The notes beneath the pieces are model-generated. The model searched no databases, was not told the DNA's origin, and was given only the letters and a program-made list of their open reading frames with translations. Below are positions 1-6,515 of a DNA stretch of 7,812 nt, in pieces. How positions within the stretch are numbered: the stretch's first letter is position 1; each line of letters starts with the position of its first letter. This DNA is from a bacterium (Candidatus Ratteibacteria) CG_4_9_14_3_um_filter_41_21 (GTDB taxonomy: Bacteria; Ratteibacteria; UBA8468): assembly GCA_002791075.1 (NCBI GenBank), contig PFWI01000225.1:1-7812 (forward strand). The letters are read 5' to 3'. The position numbers and the translations under genes are program-made.

Positions 1-843
1 AAATTAGGAGGCAGAACCTATTCTAATTATAAGATGATACTGGAAAAAGAGGAGTTGGATGGGATTAGCGTTTGTACCCCTCCGGTAAACCATAAAGAAA
101 TTACCGAAGATGTTCTCTCTGAAGGTGTAAATGTCTTCTGCGAAAAGCCATTAGCGATGAATTCCAGAGAAGCGTTAAGTATGGCAGAGACTGCTCAAAA
201 GAATAAGCGTCTTTTAATGACCGGCTTTAAGTTTAGATTCAAAGATGAGGTACAGAATGCTAAAAGATTAATTGAGGAAGGCAAAATTGGCAAGGTTGTG
301 CTGGCAAGGAATATGTTTGGCGGTTTTGCCGAGATGAAAGAGAGATTTTTTTCCAAGAAAAATATCTCCGGCGGAGGTGTCCTGATAGATAATGGCAGCC
401 ACGCAATTGACCTTTTTCGTTTTCTTTTAGGCGAGGTCAAAAATGTATCCGCCAGAATAAATACCGCCATCCAGAAAATAGAGGTAGAAGATACCGCCAA
501 AATATTAATGGAAATGGAAAACGGCGCATTGGTTACCATTGACCTCTCCTGGTCGGTTCCTATTCCATCGGAGCATTATCTGGAAATCTATGGTTCGGAA
601 GGGACAATTACTTTACCTCCTTTAAGATATAGAAGAAAAGATGCTCAGGAATGGACCAAATATGAGGTACAGAATGAAAATGTTTTTGCTAAGGAGACTG
701 CACATTTTGTAAACTGTATCTTAAAAAAGGAAAAACCGATTGTTGATGGTCTGGATGGATTAAGAGCCCAGGAAGTTATAGATGCCGCCTATAAATCCTG
801 CAGGGAAAATTGCCGGGTTGAGGTGAAAAAAGCAGAGATTTAG
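1..843 (+). CDS. Gfo/Idh/MocA family oxidoreductase, 5' truncated by window edge
   Basis: NAD(P)-dependent oxidoreductase of the Gfo/Idh/MocA family, which oxidises or reduces hydroxyl groups of sugars, inositols and related polyols in the cytoplasm. The frame is open from base 1 and reads into the family fold before the first ATG at 34, so the true start and the Rossmann GxGxxG lie to the left; 280 residues are visible. Seen motifs (numbered from base 1): CTPPVNH near 25-31, the end of the nucleotide-binding half; FCEKPLA near 46-52, whose Lys is the conserved catalytic EKP lysine; and GGGVLIDNGSHAIDL near 124-138, the conserved substrate-side motif with Asp and His. The C-terminal half is the usual beta-sheet dimerisation/substrate domain. 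It is only partly similar to the second oxidoreductase at 5430, so this is not a recent duplication. It ends 9 nt before the first URO-D-like gene and is probably cotranscribed with it. The substrate cannot be read from the sequence. Confidence 0.93.
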   Translation, partial: KLGGRTYSNYKMILEKEELDGISVCTPPVNHKEITEDVLSEGVNVFCEKPLAMNSREALSMAETAQKNKRLLMTGFKFRFKDEVQNAKRLIEEGKIGKVVLARNMFGGFAEMKERFFSKKNISGGGVLIDNGSHAIDLFRFLLGEVKNVSARINTAIQKIEVEDTAKILMEMENGALVTIDLSWSVPIPSEHYLEIYGSEGTITLPPLRYRRKDAQEWTKYEVQNENVFAKETAHFVNCILKKEKPIVDGLDGLRAQEVIDAAYKSCRENCRVEVKKAEI

Positions 844-852
844 AAAATTCTT

Positions 853-1875
853 ATGGCCGGTAAATACTGTAAATTAGAAGATACTGCCATTAAGCCCAAA
901 CCGGATTTCAACCAATTGTTGAAAGTCCTATGGAGGGATGGTCAACCCGATTATATCCCCTTCTATGAACTCTTTGTCAACCTGCCCGTTATGGAAACTA
1001 TCCTGGGTAAAAAACTTCCGGATAGAGCCGCGACCGTGGAATTCTATTATAAAGCCGGCTATGACTACGTCCCGGTTTGGCCCGGCCTTGAGATGGAAAA
1101 GGGCAGCCTGGTGGACAGGAGACTTGGCTATCCGATTAAAAACAGGGAAGATTTTAATCATTATTCCTGGCCGGAGCCGGCATCAATAACATTTTCCGAA
1201 TTTGATGCAGTTATACCGATTTTACCCGAAGGGATGAAAATTATCGGCCAGACTGGGGGTATTTTTGAGACGGCGCAAGAGCTTTGCGGGTACGAAGGTT
1301 TATGCTATCTGTTGGCTGATGACCGTAAACTCGTCCGTGAGATTTTTGAACGCCTTGGTCTTTTGTACGAGGAATGTTATTGTGGTATGGCAAAAATTAA
1401 GGAAGTAGGGGCAGTTGTTATCAGCGATGATTTAGGGTTTAAAACCCAGACCCTTATTTCCCCGGAGGATTTAAGGGAGTTTGTCCTGCCCTGGTGGAAA
1501 AAGTTAGCCGGAATTATCCATAAGGAGGGGAAACCCTGTATCTTGCATTCCTGCGGAAACCTCTCGGCAATAATGGAGGAGATTATTAATGACGTTCAAA
1601 TAGATGCTAAACATTCATACGAGGATGCCATCCTTCCGGTAACCGAGGCTAAAAAGATATACGGGAATAGAATTGCTATCTTAGGAGGATTTGATGTGAA
1701 TAAACTTTGCCGCAGCACCGAGAAGGAAATACGGGAATACGTAAACCTTTTAATCGATGATGTTGGGACTTCCGGAGGATATGCGCTTGGCTCGGGAAAT
1801 AGTATCGCCGATTATGTTCCCGTTGAAAACTACCTGATTATGCTGGATGAAGGGTGGAAAAAAAGATATTATTGA
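853..1875 (+). CDS. URO-D superfamily protein 1 (methyltransferase-like, not HemE)
   Basis: A 340-residue TIM-barrel protein of the uroporphyrinogen decarboxylase (URO-D) superfamily. The N-terminus (FNQLLKVLWRDGQPDYIPFYE, about 19-39) matches the usual family opening in which a helix precedes the first barrel strand. Seen motifs: SDDLGFKTQTLISPEDLREF at about 191-210, the family segment before the metal site, and ILHSCGNL at about 230-237 with His232 and Cys234, the HxC zinc pair of MtaA-like methyltransferases. The RQAGR motif that marks HemE is absent, so heme synthesis is unlikely. The C-terminal segment reads GGYALGSGNSI (308-318), where MtaA-type proteins carry the third zinc ligand, a Cys; none is present here, so a different ligand or chemistry is possible. 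The start is the first ATG after the preceding stop; there is no clear Shine-Dalgarno, so translation may be coupled to the upstream gene. Its stop overlaps the next start as TGATG. The family is sure; the reaction is unknown. Confidence 0.9.
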   Translation: MAGKYCKLEDTAIKPKPDFNQLLKVLWRDGQPDYIPFYELFVNLPVMETILGKKLPDRAATVEFYYKAGYDYVPVWPGLEMEKGSLVDRRLGYPIKNREDFNHYSWPEPASITFSEFDAVIPILPEGMKIIGQTGGIFETAQELCGYEGLCYLLADDRKLVREIFERLGLLYEECYCGMAKIKEVGAVVISDDLGFKTQTLISPEDLREFVLPWWKKLAGIIHKEGKPCILHSCGNLSAIMEEIINDVQIDAKHSYEDAILPVTEAKKIYGNRIAILGGFDVNKLCRSTEKEIREYVNLLIDDVGTSGGYALGSGNSIADYVPVENYLIMLDEGWKKRYY

Positions 1876-3083
1876 TGGGAAAAAATGAGTTTTTTTTAAC
1901 AAAAAGAATGGATTTTAAAAAGCATAACGAGGAATTAAAAAGGGTCTGGGATGCCTATAATAATAGAAAGCCGTACCGGGTTCCGGTGACGGTTGTGGGA
2001 AGTATCAGCAATTTATTTGCTAATCCGGAAATAAATAATACCGGTTATACTTTTGAGGATTTCTTCAAAAATCCCCAGGCGCAAATTGAGTGCCAATTGG
2101 CTTACCAGAAATGGGTGCGTTATAACCTCATCTGTGATAACGAGATGGGACCGCCAAAAGATGGCTGGCAGATTAATATAGATTTCCAGAATTCTTATGA
2201 GGCCGGATGGTTTGGCTGTCCTTTGCGTTATTTTGGAAATGGTGTACCGGATACTATCCCCATCTTGCAGAGGGATAAGAATAAACTATACGCAATGGAG
2301 TCTCCTGACCCTCTCCGGGGAAATCTCTTATCTCGGGCGATGGAATTCTTTGAGTATATGGAAGATAAATGTCCGAAGATGGAGTTTGAAGGTCTCCCGG
2401 TAAACCCACCGGCAAGTATCCCCGGGGGAGGCACCGACGGCCCATTTTCTGTGGCTTATAAACTCAGAGGAGCAACTGAGGTTTGCATTGATATGTATGA
2501 AGACCCGGAGTATTTCCATAACCTGATGAACTTTGTTACCGAAAATATCATTCGCCGGATAAAAGCTATCCGGCGCTGGTGCTGGTCAAGGATTCCTGAT
2601 TCCCCGGATAAAGATAGGTTCAAACTACCCAATTATCATTTTGCCGATGACGCCATTGCTTTAATCTCAACAGAGCAATACCAAAAATTCGTTCTTCCTT
2701 ATCATAAAAGGCTGGTAGAGGAATTCAGTGATGGCGGACCCATTTCTATTCATCTTTGCGGCGATGCCACCCACCATTTCAAATTCCTGAAAGAGAACCT
2801 CAAGGTCTATTCCTTTGATACCGGTTTCCCGGTAGATTTTAGCAAGGTTCGGCAGGAATTGGGTCCGGATGTTCAGATAGGCGGTGGTCCCACGGTAATG
2901 CTGCTGAAAGATGGTTCTCCGGAAACAATAAGGGAAGAGGTAAAAAGGATATGTACCTCAGGTATAATGGAAGGCGGGCGTTTTATTCTTATTGCCGCGA
3001 ATAATCTTGCTCCCTGCACCCCGATTGAAAATATCGAGGCACTGTATGAAGCGGGAAAAGAGTTTGGAAGATATGACCTCTAA
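1875..3083 (+). CDS. URO-D superfamily protein 2 (methyltransferase-like)
   Basis: A 402-residue URO-D superfamily protein, longer than its neighbours. Seen motifs: ADDAIALISTEQYQKFVLPYH (about 258-277), the family DD...P segment; SIHLCGDATHHF (about 291-302) with His293 and Cys295 as the probable zinc pair; and APCTPIENIEAL (about 379-390), the C-terminal family PxEN motif with Cys381 just before it, which could be a displaced third zinc ligand. An unusual Pro/Gly-rich stretch (PVNPPASIPGGGTDGPFS, about 175-192) may shape the active site. No HemE RQAGR motif is present. Three starts are possible in one frame: GTG 1854, ATG 1875 and ATG 1908. I prefer 1875 because it overlaps the previous stop as TGATG, a common coupling arrangement, and because an AGGGTGG stretch lies upstream at 1851-1857. 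ATG 1908, whose product begins MDFKKHNEEL, is a real alternative. It overlaps the next gene by 11 nt. Likely role: group transfer or decarboxylation of a small substrate; the exact reaction is unknown. Confidence 0.9.
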   Translation: MGKNEFFLTKRMDFKKHNEELKRVWDAYNNRKPYRVPVTVVGSISNLFANPEINNTGYTFEDFFKNPQAQIECQLAYQKWVRYNLICDNEMGPPKDGWQINIDFQNSYEAGWFGCPLRYFGNGVPDTIPILQRDKNKLYAMESPDPLRGNLLSRAMEFFEYMEDKCPKMEFEGLPVNPPASIPGGGTDGPFSVAYKLRGATEVCIDMYEDPEYFHNLMNFVTENIIRRIKAIRRWCWSRIPDSPDKDRFKLPNYHFADDAIALISTEQYQKFVLPYHKRLVEEFSDGGPISIHLCGDATHHFKFLKENLKVYSFDTGFPVDFSKVRQELGPDVQIGGGPTVMLLKDGSPETIREEVKRICTSGIMEGGRFILIAANNLAPCTPIENIEALYEAGKEFGRYDL

Positions 3084-4233
3084 AGAGAGAGTGAAAAAAG
3101 TTTTTGAACATCAGATACCGGATAAAGTTGCTGTCTTTGAGCAGTTGATTGTCTCCAAGGTTGCTTCCAAAATCTTAGGTCGCTACGCCTATACCGGTGG
3201 TGGAGAATTTGCGAGGGATATGCTGGAAGGACAGATGGAAGACCGCCAGGACCAAATTGTCAAGCGTCATATTGAGGATACTGTCGAGCTACATCAAAAA
3301 CTTGATCTGGATATTGTGCCCGTGGGATTGGTCCCTCCTAAAAATATAGATAAGCAAAATCTTCCTCAAAAAATTGCCGAGAATACCTACCGCTACCAGG
3401 ATTCTGAAGACAAAAATAACTTTTCTATTTCTCGTTTTAGTCCCGAGTCAGGACAATTCTTTACTGTTGACTCTTCCTCTCGCAATAAAGGTTTGGCAGC
3501 CATAGAAGAGCTTGGCAAAGGATTGAAGGAGACAATAAAAGAACCAATTAAATTTAAAGAAGACCAATGGGAGGCGGTAGATGCTATTGTGGAAGAATTA
3601 GGTAAGGAAAAGGCAATCTGTATTAGCCAGGCAATGGGAATTCCCATTCAATCGGCCTGGCTTGAAGCGGTACTTTTGCGACCGGATTTGGTTGAACTTC
3701 ATTTAGACAATGCTCTCCATTATGCTTTAACTTATGTGGAAGAAGCGGCCAGGCACGGAATTGACTTTATCAATGGGGGAGGAGATTTAGCCGATACCAA
3801 AGGCCCGGTTTATTCTCCGAAAATTTTTAGAGAAATGGTTCTGCCCCGCTTTCAAAAATTGGTCGCTCATTGCCACCAACTCGGACTCCCCTACATCTTT
3901 CGCACTGATGGCAATGTCTGGCCAATCGCCGGTGACCTTTTTATAAACTCCGGAGTGGATGGGTTCGGCGAGATTCAACCCACCGCCGGGATGGACTTGG
4001 CCAGCTTAAAAGAAAAATTCCCTAATCTTATTCTCTGGGGAAATCTTGATTGCGGCGATACTTTGATTAATGGTTCAGAAGAGAGGATTGAAAAAGAGGT
4101 AAAGGAATGCTTTAATAAAGGGAAGCCAGGCGGCAATTACATCTTTGGTTCCTCTAATTCTATTCATTGGGGTGTCCCGGCAGAAAATTTTCTCTTGATG
4201 AGAAAGGCAGCAGAAAGATATCGGAACTATTAA
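3073..4233 (+). CDS. URO-D superfamily protein 3, HxC metal motif lost
   Basis: A 386-residue URO-D superfamily protein. ATG 3073 is chosen because the product then begins MTSKERVKKVFEHQIPDKVAV, the canonical family opening, with GGAAG just upstream at 3066-3070. An in-frame ATG at 3046 and the open frame back to 2992 would add residues that look like read-through of the overlapping gene. Seen motifs: INGGGDLADTKGPVYSPKIF (about 233-252), the equivalent of the family substrate/DD segment, and FRTDGNVWPI (about 276-285). The latter stands exactly where the two preceding paralogues have HxCG, so the His and Cys zinc ligands are replaced by Arg and Asp. The C-terminal GGNYIFGSSNSIHWGVPAEN (about 353-372) also lacks a Cys. 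It therefore probably binds no zinc at this site. It is the last gene of the packed block; a 230-nt repeat-filled gap follows. The family is sure; the function is unknown. Confidence 0.9.
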   Translation: MTSKERVKKVFEHQIPDKVAVFEQLIVSKVASKILGRYAYTGGGEFARDMLEGQMEDRQDQIVKRHIEDTVELHQKLDLDIVPVGLVPPKNIDKQNLPQKIAENTYRYQDSEDKNNFSISRFSPESGQFFTVDSSSRNKGLAAIEELGKGLKETIKEPIKFKEDQWEAVDAIVEELGKEKAICISQAMGIPIQSAWLEAVLLRPDLVELHLDNALHYALTYVEEAARHGIDFINGGGDLADTKGPVYSPKIFREMVLPRFQKLVAHCHQLGLPYIFRTDGNVWPIAGDLFINSGVDGFGEIQPTAGMDLASLKEKFPNLILWGNLDCGDTLINGSEERIEKEVKECFNKGKPGGNYIFGSSNSIHWGVPAENFLLMRKAAERYRNY

Positions 4234-4279
4234 TGGAGTAGCGAGACTTGTCTCGCGCAGAGCAAGCTCTGCTATTCCA
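4234..4279. repeat. Cloverleaf palindromic repeat, copy 1
   Basis: A 46-bp element starting at the base after the TAA stop of the preceding gene. An outer stem TGGAGTA (4234-4240) pairs with TATTCCA (4273-4279) with one G.T pair. Inside lie two perfect 7-bp hairpins with no linker: GCGAGAC-TT-GTCTCGC (4241-4256) and GCAGAGC-AA-GCTCTGC (4257-4272). The whole can fold as a three-way junction. The two tips, CTTG and CAAG, are complementary to each other. No T tract follows, so it is not an ordinary terminator. Copy 2 at 5302-5356 has the same plan with a different sequence. It is probably a small non-autonomous repeat of the REP/MITE kind. Confidence 0.85.
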
Positions 4280-4316
4280 GATAAAGGGTAATGTATTAGC
4301 TTCAAAAAGAAATTCT

Positions 4317-4417
4317 TACCTCTCTCCCTCTCCCTTGAGGGGAGAGGGTCCGGGTGAGGGTGGGTTTCTGAAAACTAACACCCCTCAACCTCTGCCTTCT
4401 CCCACAAGGGGAGAAGG
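4317..4417. repeat. Convergent pair of C/G-rich palindromic units
   Basis: Two related hairpin units in inverted orientation. Unit 1: CCCTCTCCC (4326-4334) pairs with GGGAGAGGG (4340-4348) around TTGAG, followed by a G-rich tail (4351-4364). Unit 2 is the inverted copy: CCTTCTCCC (4395-4403) pairs with GGGAGAAGG (4409-4417) around ACAAG, preceded by the complementary C-rich tail (4379-4390). The tails face each other and can also pair imperfectly, giving a larger structure. Unit 1 read on the + strand would encode YLSPSPLRGEGPGEGG, close to a peptide found inside proC at 6957-7001. The 41 bases before this element (4280-4316, plus flank) hold nothing I recognise. This is a dispersed repeat, not a gene. 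Confidence 0.8.
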
Positions 4418-4453
4418 AAATAAAGCTTTTTGACGCTAATAGGTTACGATAAA

Positions 4454-4460
4454 GGGAGGG
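4454..4460 (+). promoter_or_regulatory. Strong ribosome binding site deciding the 4464 start
   Basis: GGGAGGG is by far the strongest Shine-Dalgarno in the window. It directly abuts ATG 4461, which is too close for use, but leaves 4 nt between GGAGG and the second ATG at 4464. This favours the second of the two adjacent ATGs. A strong site here fits re-initiation after a 230-nt repeat-filled gap. Confidence 0.65.
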
Positions 4461-4463
4461 ATG

Positions 4464-5243
4464 ATGAAGAAAGGGATTTGTATTGGGAGCTTGCCGGAAG
4501 GCTCTTATTTAGAAAGATTTAAATTGGCTAAGAAAACCGGGTTTGACGGGGTAGAGATTAATACCATCGAGACCGATGAGGGGTTAGAGGAGGTGAAAAA
4601 GGCTTCGGTAGAAACGGGAATAGAAATTCCCTCAGTGATGAATGCCAGCCACTGGAAGTTCCCCTTTTCCAGCAACAAAGAGGAGGATATTGAAAAAGCA
4701 ATCTCCGGAATGAGAAATTCTTTAAAAACCGCTAAATTTTTAGGAGCCGATACGGTGCTTCTTGTTCCGGGGGTGGTAAATGAGGAGATAAGTTATGAGG
4801 AGGCGGTGAGGAATTCCGTCAAAAACATCAAAAGAATTATTCCGGAATATGAGGAGAAAAAAATATTCATCGGGATTGAGGAGGTCTGGAATAAATTTCT
4901 TTTAAGCCCGGTAGAATTCAGGGAATATATTGATAACTTTAATTCAGAGGTAGTAGCGGCCTACTTTGACGTAGGCAATATTCTTCTTTACGGTTATCCC
5001 CAGCAATGGATAGGAAGCCTCGCGGGAAGAATAAAAAAGGTTCATCTCAAGGATTTTAAACTGGGGACAAAGTCTTTTGTCTATCTGCATCAAGGAGATG
5101 TGAACTGGAAAAAGGTTAAAGAAGCATTGACGGAAATTGGTTACGACGATTATTTAACCGCAGAACTGCCGGTTGATAAAAATGACCCGGAAGGAAGGGT
5201 TTTGCAGATAAGCAAGGATATTGATAAGATATTGGAGAGGTAA
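4464..5243 (+). CDS. Sugar phosphate isomerase/epimerase (xylose isomerase-like TIM barrel)
   Basis: A 259-residue cytoplasmic TIM-barrel protein of the AP_endonuc_2 / xylose-isomerase-like superfamily (relatives: UlaE, IolE/IolI, D-tagatose 3-epimerase), which interconverts keto and aldo sugars or epimers using a divalent metal. Seen: strand/helix opening AKKTGFDGVEINT (about 22-34), LGADTVLLVPG (about 93-103), IGIEEVWNKFLLSP (about 136-149) with probable metal ligand Glu139, AYFDVGNILLYGYP (about 166-179) with Asp169, KKVHLKDFK (about 191-199) with His194, and YLTAELP (about 230-236) with Glu234. These four residues have the order and approximate spacing of the metal site in D-tagatose 3-epimerase-type enzymes, so the protein looks active. 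Length is normal for the family. ATG 4461 is also possible; 4464 fits the Shine-Dalgarno spacing better. The stop codon TAA is partly supplied by the start of the repeat at 5242. Specific substrate is unknown. Confidence 0.93.
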   Translation: MKKGICIGSLPEGSYLERFKLAKKTGFDGVEINTIETDEGLEEVKKASVETGIEIPSVMNASHWKFPFSSNKEEDIEKAISGMRNSLKTAKFLGADTVLLVPGVVNEEISYEEAVRNSVKNIKRIIPEYEEKKIFIGIEEVWNKFLLSPVEFREYIDNFNSEVVAAYFDVGNILLYGYPQQWIGSLAGRIKKVHLKDFKLGTKSFVYLHQGDVNWKKVKEALTEIGYDDYLTAELPVDKNDPEGRVLQISKDIDKILER

Positions 5244-5413
5244 CCACGAATTTATCGAATTTCACGAATTAAAACTTTTGACAGAAATTAACGGGATAAA
5301 CGTAGCGGTGCGATTTATCGCACGAATAAATACAGTGGCATGAATGCCACCGCTACAAATCCAATCAGAGAATCTTTATTATTAAATTAGAGTAATTCGC
5401 GTAATTCGTGGTT
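5242..5413. repeat. CCACGAATT inverted-repeat frame, copy A
   Basis: A 172-bp element bounded by a 20-bp imperfect inverted repeat: left end aaccacgaatttatcgaatt (5242-5261), right end aattcgcgtaattcgtggtt (5394-5413), matching at 17 of 20 positions. Both ends are built on a 9-bp period with CGAATT or AATTCG at each step (left 5248, 5257, 5266; right 5394, 5403). The interior holds a cloverleaf palindrome (5302-5356). The left end supplies the last two bases of the upstream TAA stop. The right end is 16 bp before the next start codon. A second frame with near-identical ends but different interior is at 6515-6699. It looks like a small non-autonomous mobile element; there is no transposase in the window. 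Confidence 0.8.
5302..5356. repeat. Cloverleaf palindromic repeat, copy 2, nested in frame A
   Basis: A 55-bp element with the same plan as copy 1. Outer stem GTAGCGG (5302-5308) pairs perfectly with CCGCTAC (5350-5356). Inside are two hairpins: TGCGAT-TT-ATCGCA (5309-5322) and TGGCAT-GA-ATGCCA (5336-5349), separated by an 11-nt A/T-rich linker (5324-5334). Apart from the GTAGC/GCTA bases of the outer stem, the sequence differs from copy 1, so the shape is kept while the sequence is not. It lies within the inverted-repeat frame 5242-5413. Confidence 0.82.
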
Positions 5414-5420
5414 AAAATTT

Positions 5421-5426
5421 AGGAGA
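5421..5426 (+). promoter_or_regulatory. Ribosome binding site for the 5430 gene
   Basis: AGGAGA followed after 3 nt by ATG 5430; a good Shine-Dalgarno that lies just outside the right end of the repeat frame and confirms this start. Confidence 0.75.
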
Positions 5427-5429
5427 AAA

Positions 5430-6515
5430 ATGGAAAAGGTAAGGATTGGTATTATCGGCGTGGGAGGGATTACTCAGTATGCTCACATCCCTTGCTTTCA
5501 GAAATTGGAGAACGTGGAAATTATGGCAATTAGTGACCCCAATGAAGATAAACTAAAGAAGGTAGCAGAAAAATTTAATATTCCCCAGAAATTCAGTGAT
5601 TATCAGGAGTTGTTAGCCGTAAAAGAGATTGATGCCGTGGTTATCTGCACGCCTAACGTTTTTCATAAAGAGCAGAGCGTCGCTGCTTTGCAGAGCGGCA
5701 AGCATGTTCTCTGCGAGAAACCGGTGGCTTTAAACAGCAAAGAGACAGGTGAGATTCTGAAAACGGCCAAGGAAAGAGGCAAGAAGTTTATGGTCGCTTT
5801 TTGCCATCGATTTGATAACACTACTCAGATTTTAAAGAAATATATTGAGCAAGGAGAATTTGGCGAGATTTACTACGCCAAAGCCACTTACTTAAGGAGA
5901 AGGGGAATTCCCGGTCTGGGCGGATGGTTTACCATCAAGAAACTCTCCGGCGGCGGACCTCTTATTGACTGCGGAGTTCATATGCTTGATACCGCTATCT
6001 GGTTAATGGGTTCTCCGAAGCCGGTTGAAGTGGTTGGTTCTAGTTATAACAAATTTAAAAAAGAAGCAACGGATGGCGGTTGGCCGCCTGTCGAATCGCG
6101 GACCGGGGACAAATATTCCGGAACGTTTGACGTCGAGGATTTAGCCACAAGTTTTATCAAGTTTGCCAATGGGGCTACCCTTTTCCTGGAGGCAAGTTGG
6201 GCGGGAAATTCTGAAACTGGTTTATTCCTTTCTCTTTTTGGCACAAAAGCCGGAGCAAAAGTAGGGCAATCAGAGGAAGAGGGGAAAATGGGGGGAAGAG
6301 GATTAAAAATCTTTACGGAAAAGCAAGGGGGTTTAGTGGATATCCTGCCGGTTCTTCCAGAGGTTAATCCTTACCAGAAAGAGGCTGAACATTTTGTTGA
6401 ATGTATCCGGGAGAACAAGGAACCCATTACCAAGCCGGAAGAGATTCTTAATGTGGTCAAAATCATTGAGGCAATCTATCTTTCAGCAGAAAAAGGAGAA
6501 GAAGTTAAATTATAA
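5430..6515 (+). CDS. Gfo/Idh/MocA family oxidoreductase (complete)
   Basis: A 361-residue cytoplasmic NAD(P)-dependent oxidoreductase acting on sugar or polyol hydroxyls. N-terminal Rossmann domain (about 1-125): GIIGVGGITQYAHIPCF (7-23) is the dinucleotide-binding loop, AISDPNEDKL (33-42) carries Asp36 at the end of the second strand, which suggests NAD rather than NADP, and VICTPNVFHKE (71-81) closes the fold. CEKPVA (95-100) contains the conserved catalytic Lys97. C-terminal domain: GGGPLIDCGVHMLDTAIWL (174-192) with Asp180, His184 and Asp187, the family catalytic motif. Length is typical. It differs from the truncated oxidoreductase at the left edge, which suggests two successive or alternative redox steps in the same pathway. 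It is preceded by a clear ribosome binding site. A repeat frame starts on its last stop-codon base. Substrate not determinable. Confidence 0.95.
   Translation: MEKVRIGIIGVGGITQYAHIPCFQKLENVEIMAISDPNEDKLKKVAEKFNIPQKFSDYQELLAVKEIDAVVICTPNVFHKEQSVAALQSGKHVLCEKPVALNSKETGEILKTAKERGKKFMVAFCHRFDNTTQILKKYIEQGEFGEIYYAKATYLRRRGIPGLGGWFTIKKLSGGGPLIDCGVHMLDTAIWLMGSPKPVEVVGSSYNKFKKEATDGGWPPVESRTGDKYSGTFDVEDLATSFIKFANGATLFLEASWAGNSETGLFLSLFGTKAGAKVGQSEEEGKMGGRGLKIFTEKQGGLVDILPVLPEVNPYQKEAEHFVECIRENKEPITKPEEILNVVKIIEAIYLSAEKGEEVKL

Noticed and set aside
853..4233. Uroporphyrinogen decarboxylase HemE for heme synthesis
   Set aside because: None of the three URO-D-fold proteins has the N-terminal RQAGR motif, the metal-type HxC motif points to methyltransferase-like members, and no other heme genes are nearby.
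4234..4279. tRNA because of the cloverleaf shape
   Set aside because: Only 46 bp, no T-loop GTTC box, no anticodon arm of normal size and two-base loops.
4248..4433. 61-residue open frame rich in Pro, Gly and Arg
   Set aside because: It starts inside the cloverleaf and runs through the palindromic units; the peptide is what the repeat encodes by chance. No ribosome binding site or known domain.
4395..4435. Rho-independent terminator formed by the second hairpin and the CTTTTT after it
   Set aside because: The T run is about ten bases beyond the stem and short, and the hairpin belongs to a dispersed repeat family; termination is possible but not supported.
5278..5306. Promoter with TTGACA at 5278-5283
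   Set aside because: No acceptable -10 box at 15-19 bp; the bases there are the stem of the cloverleaf repeat.
1..6515. Recent duplication of the two Gfo/Idh/MocA genes flanking the cluster
   Set aside because: They share only family motifs (EKP, GGGxLID) and differ clearly elsewhere, including lengths of the C-terminal domain.
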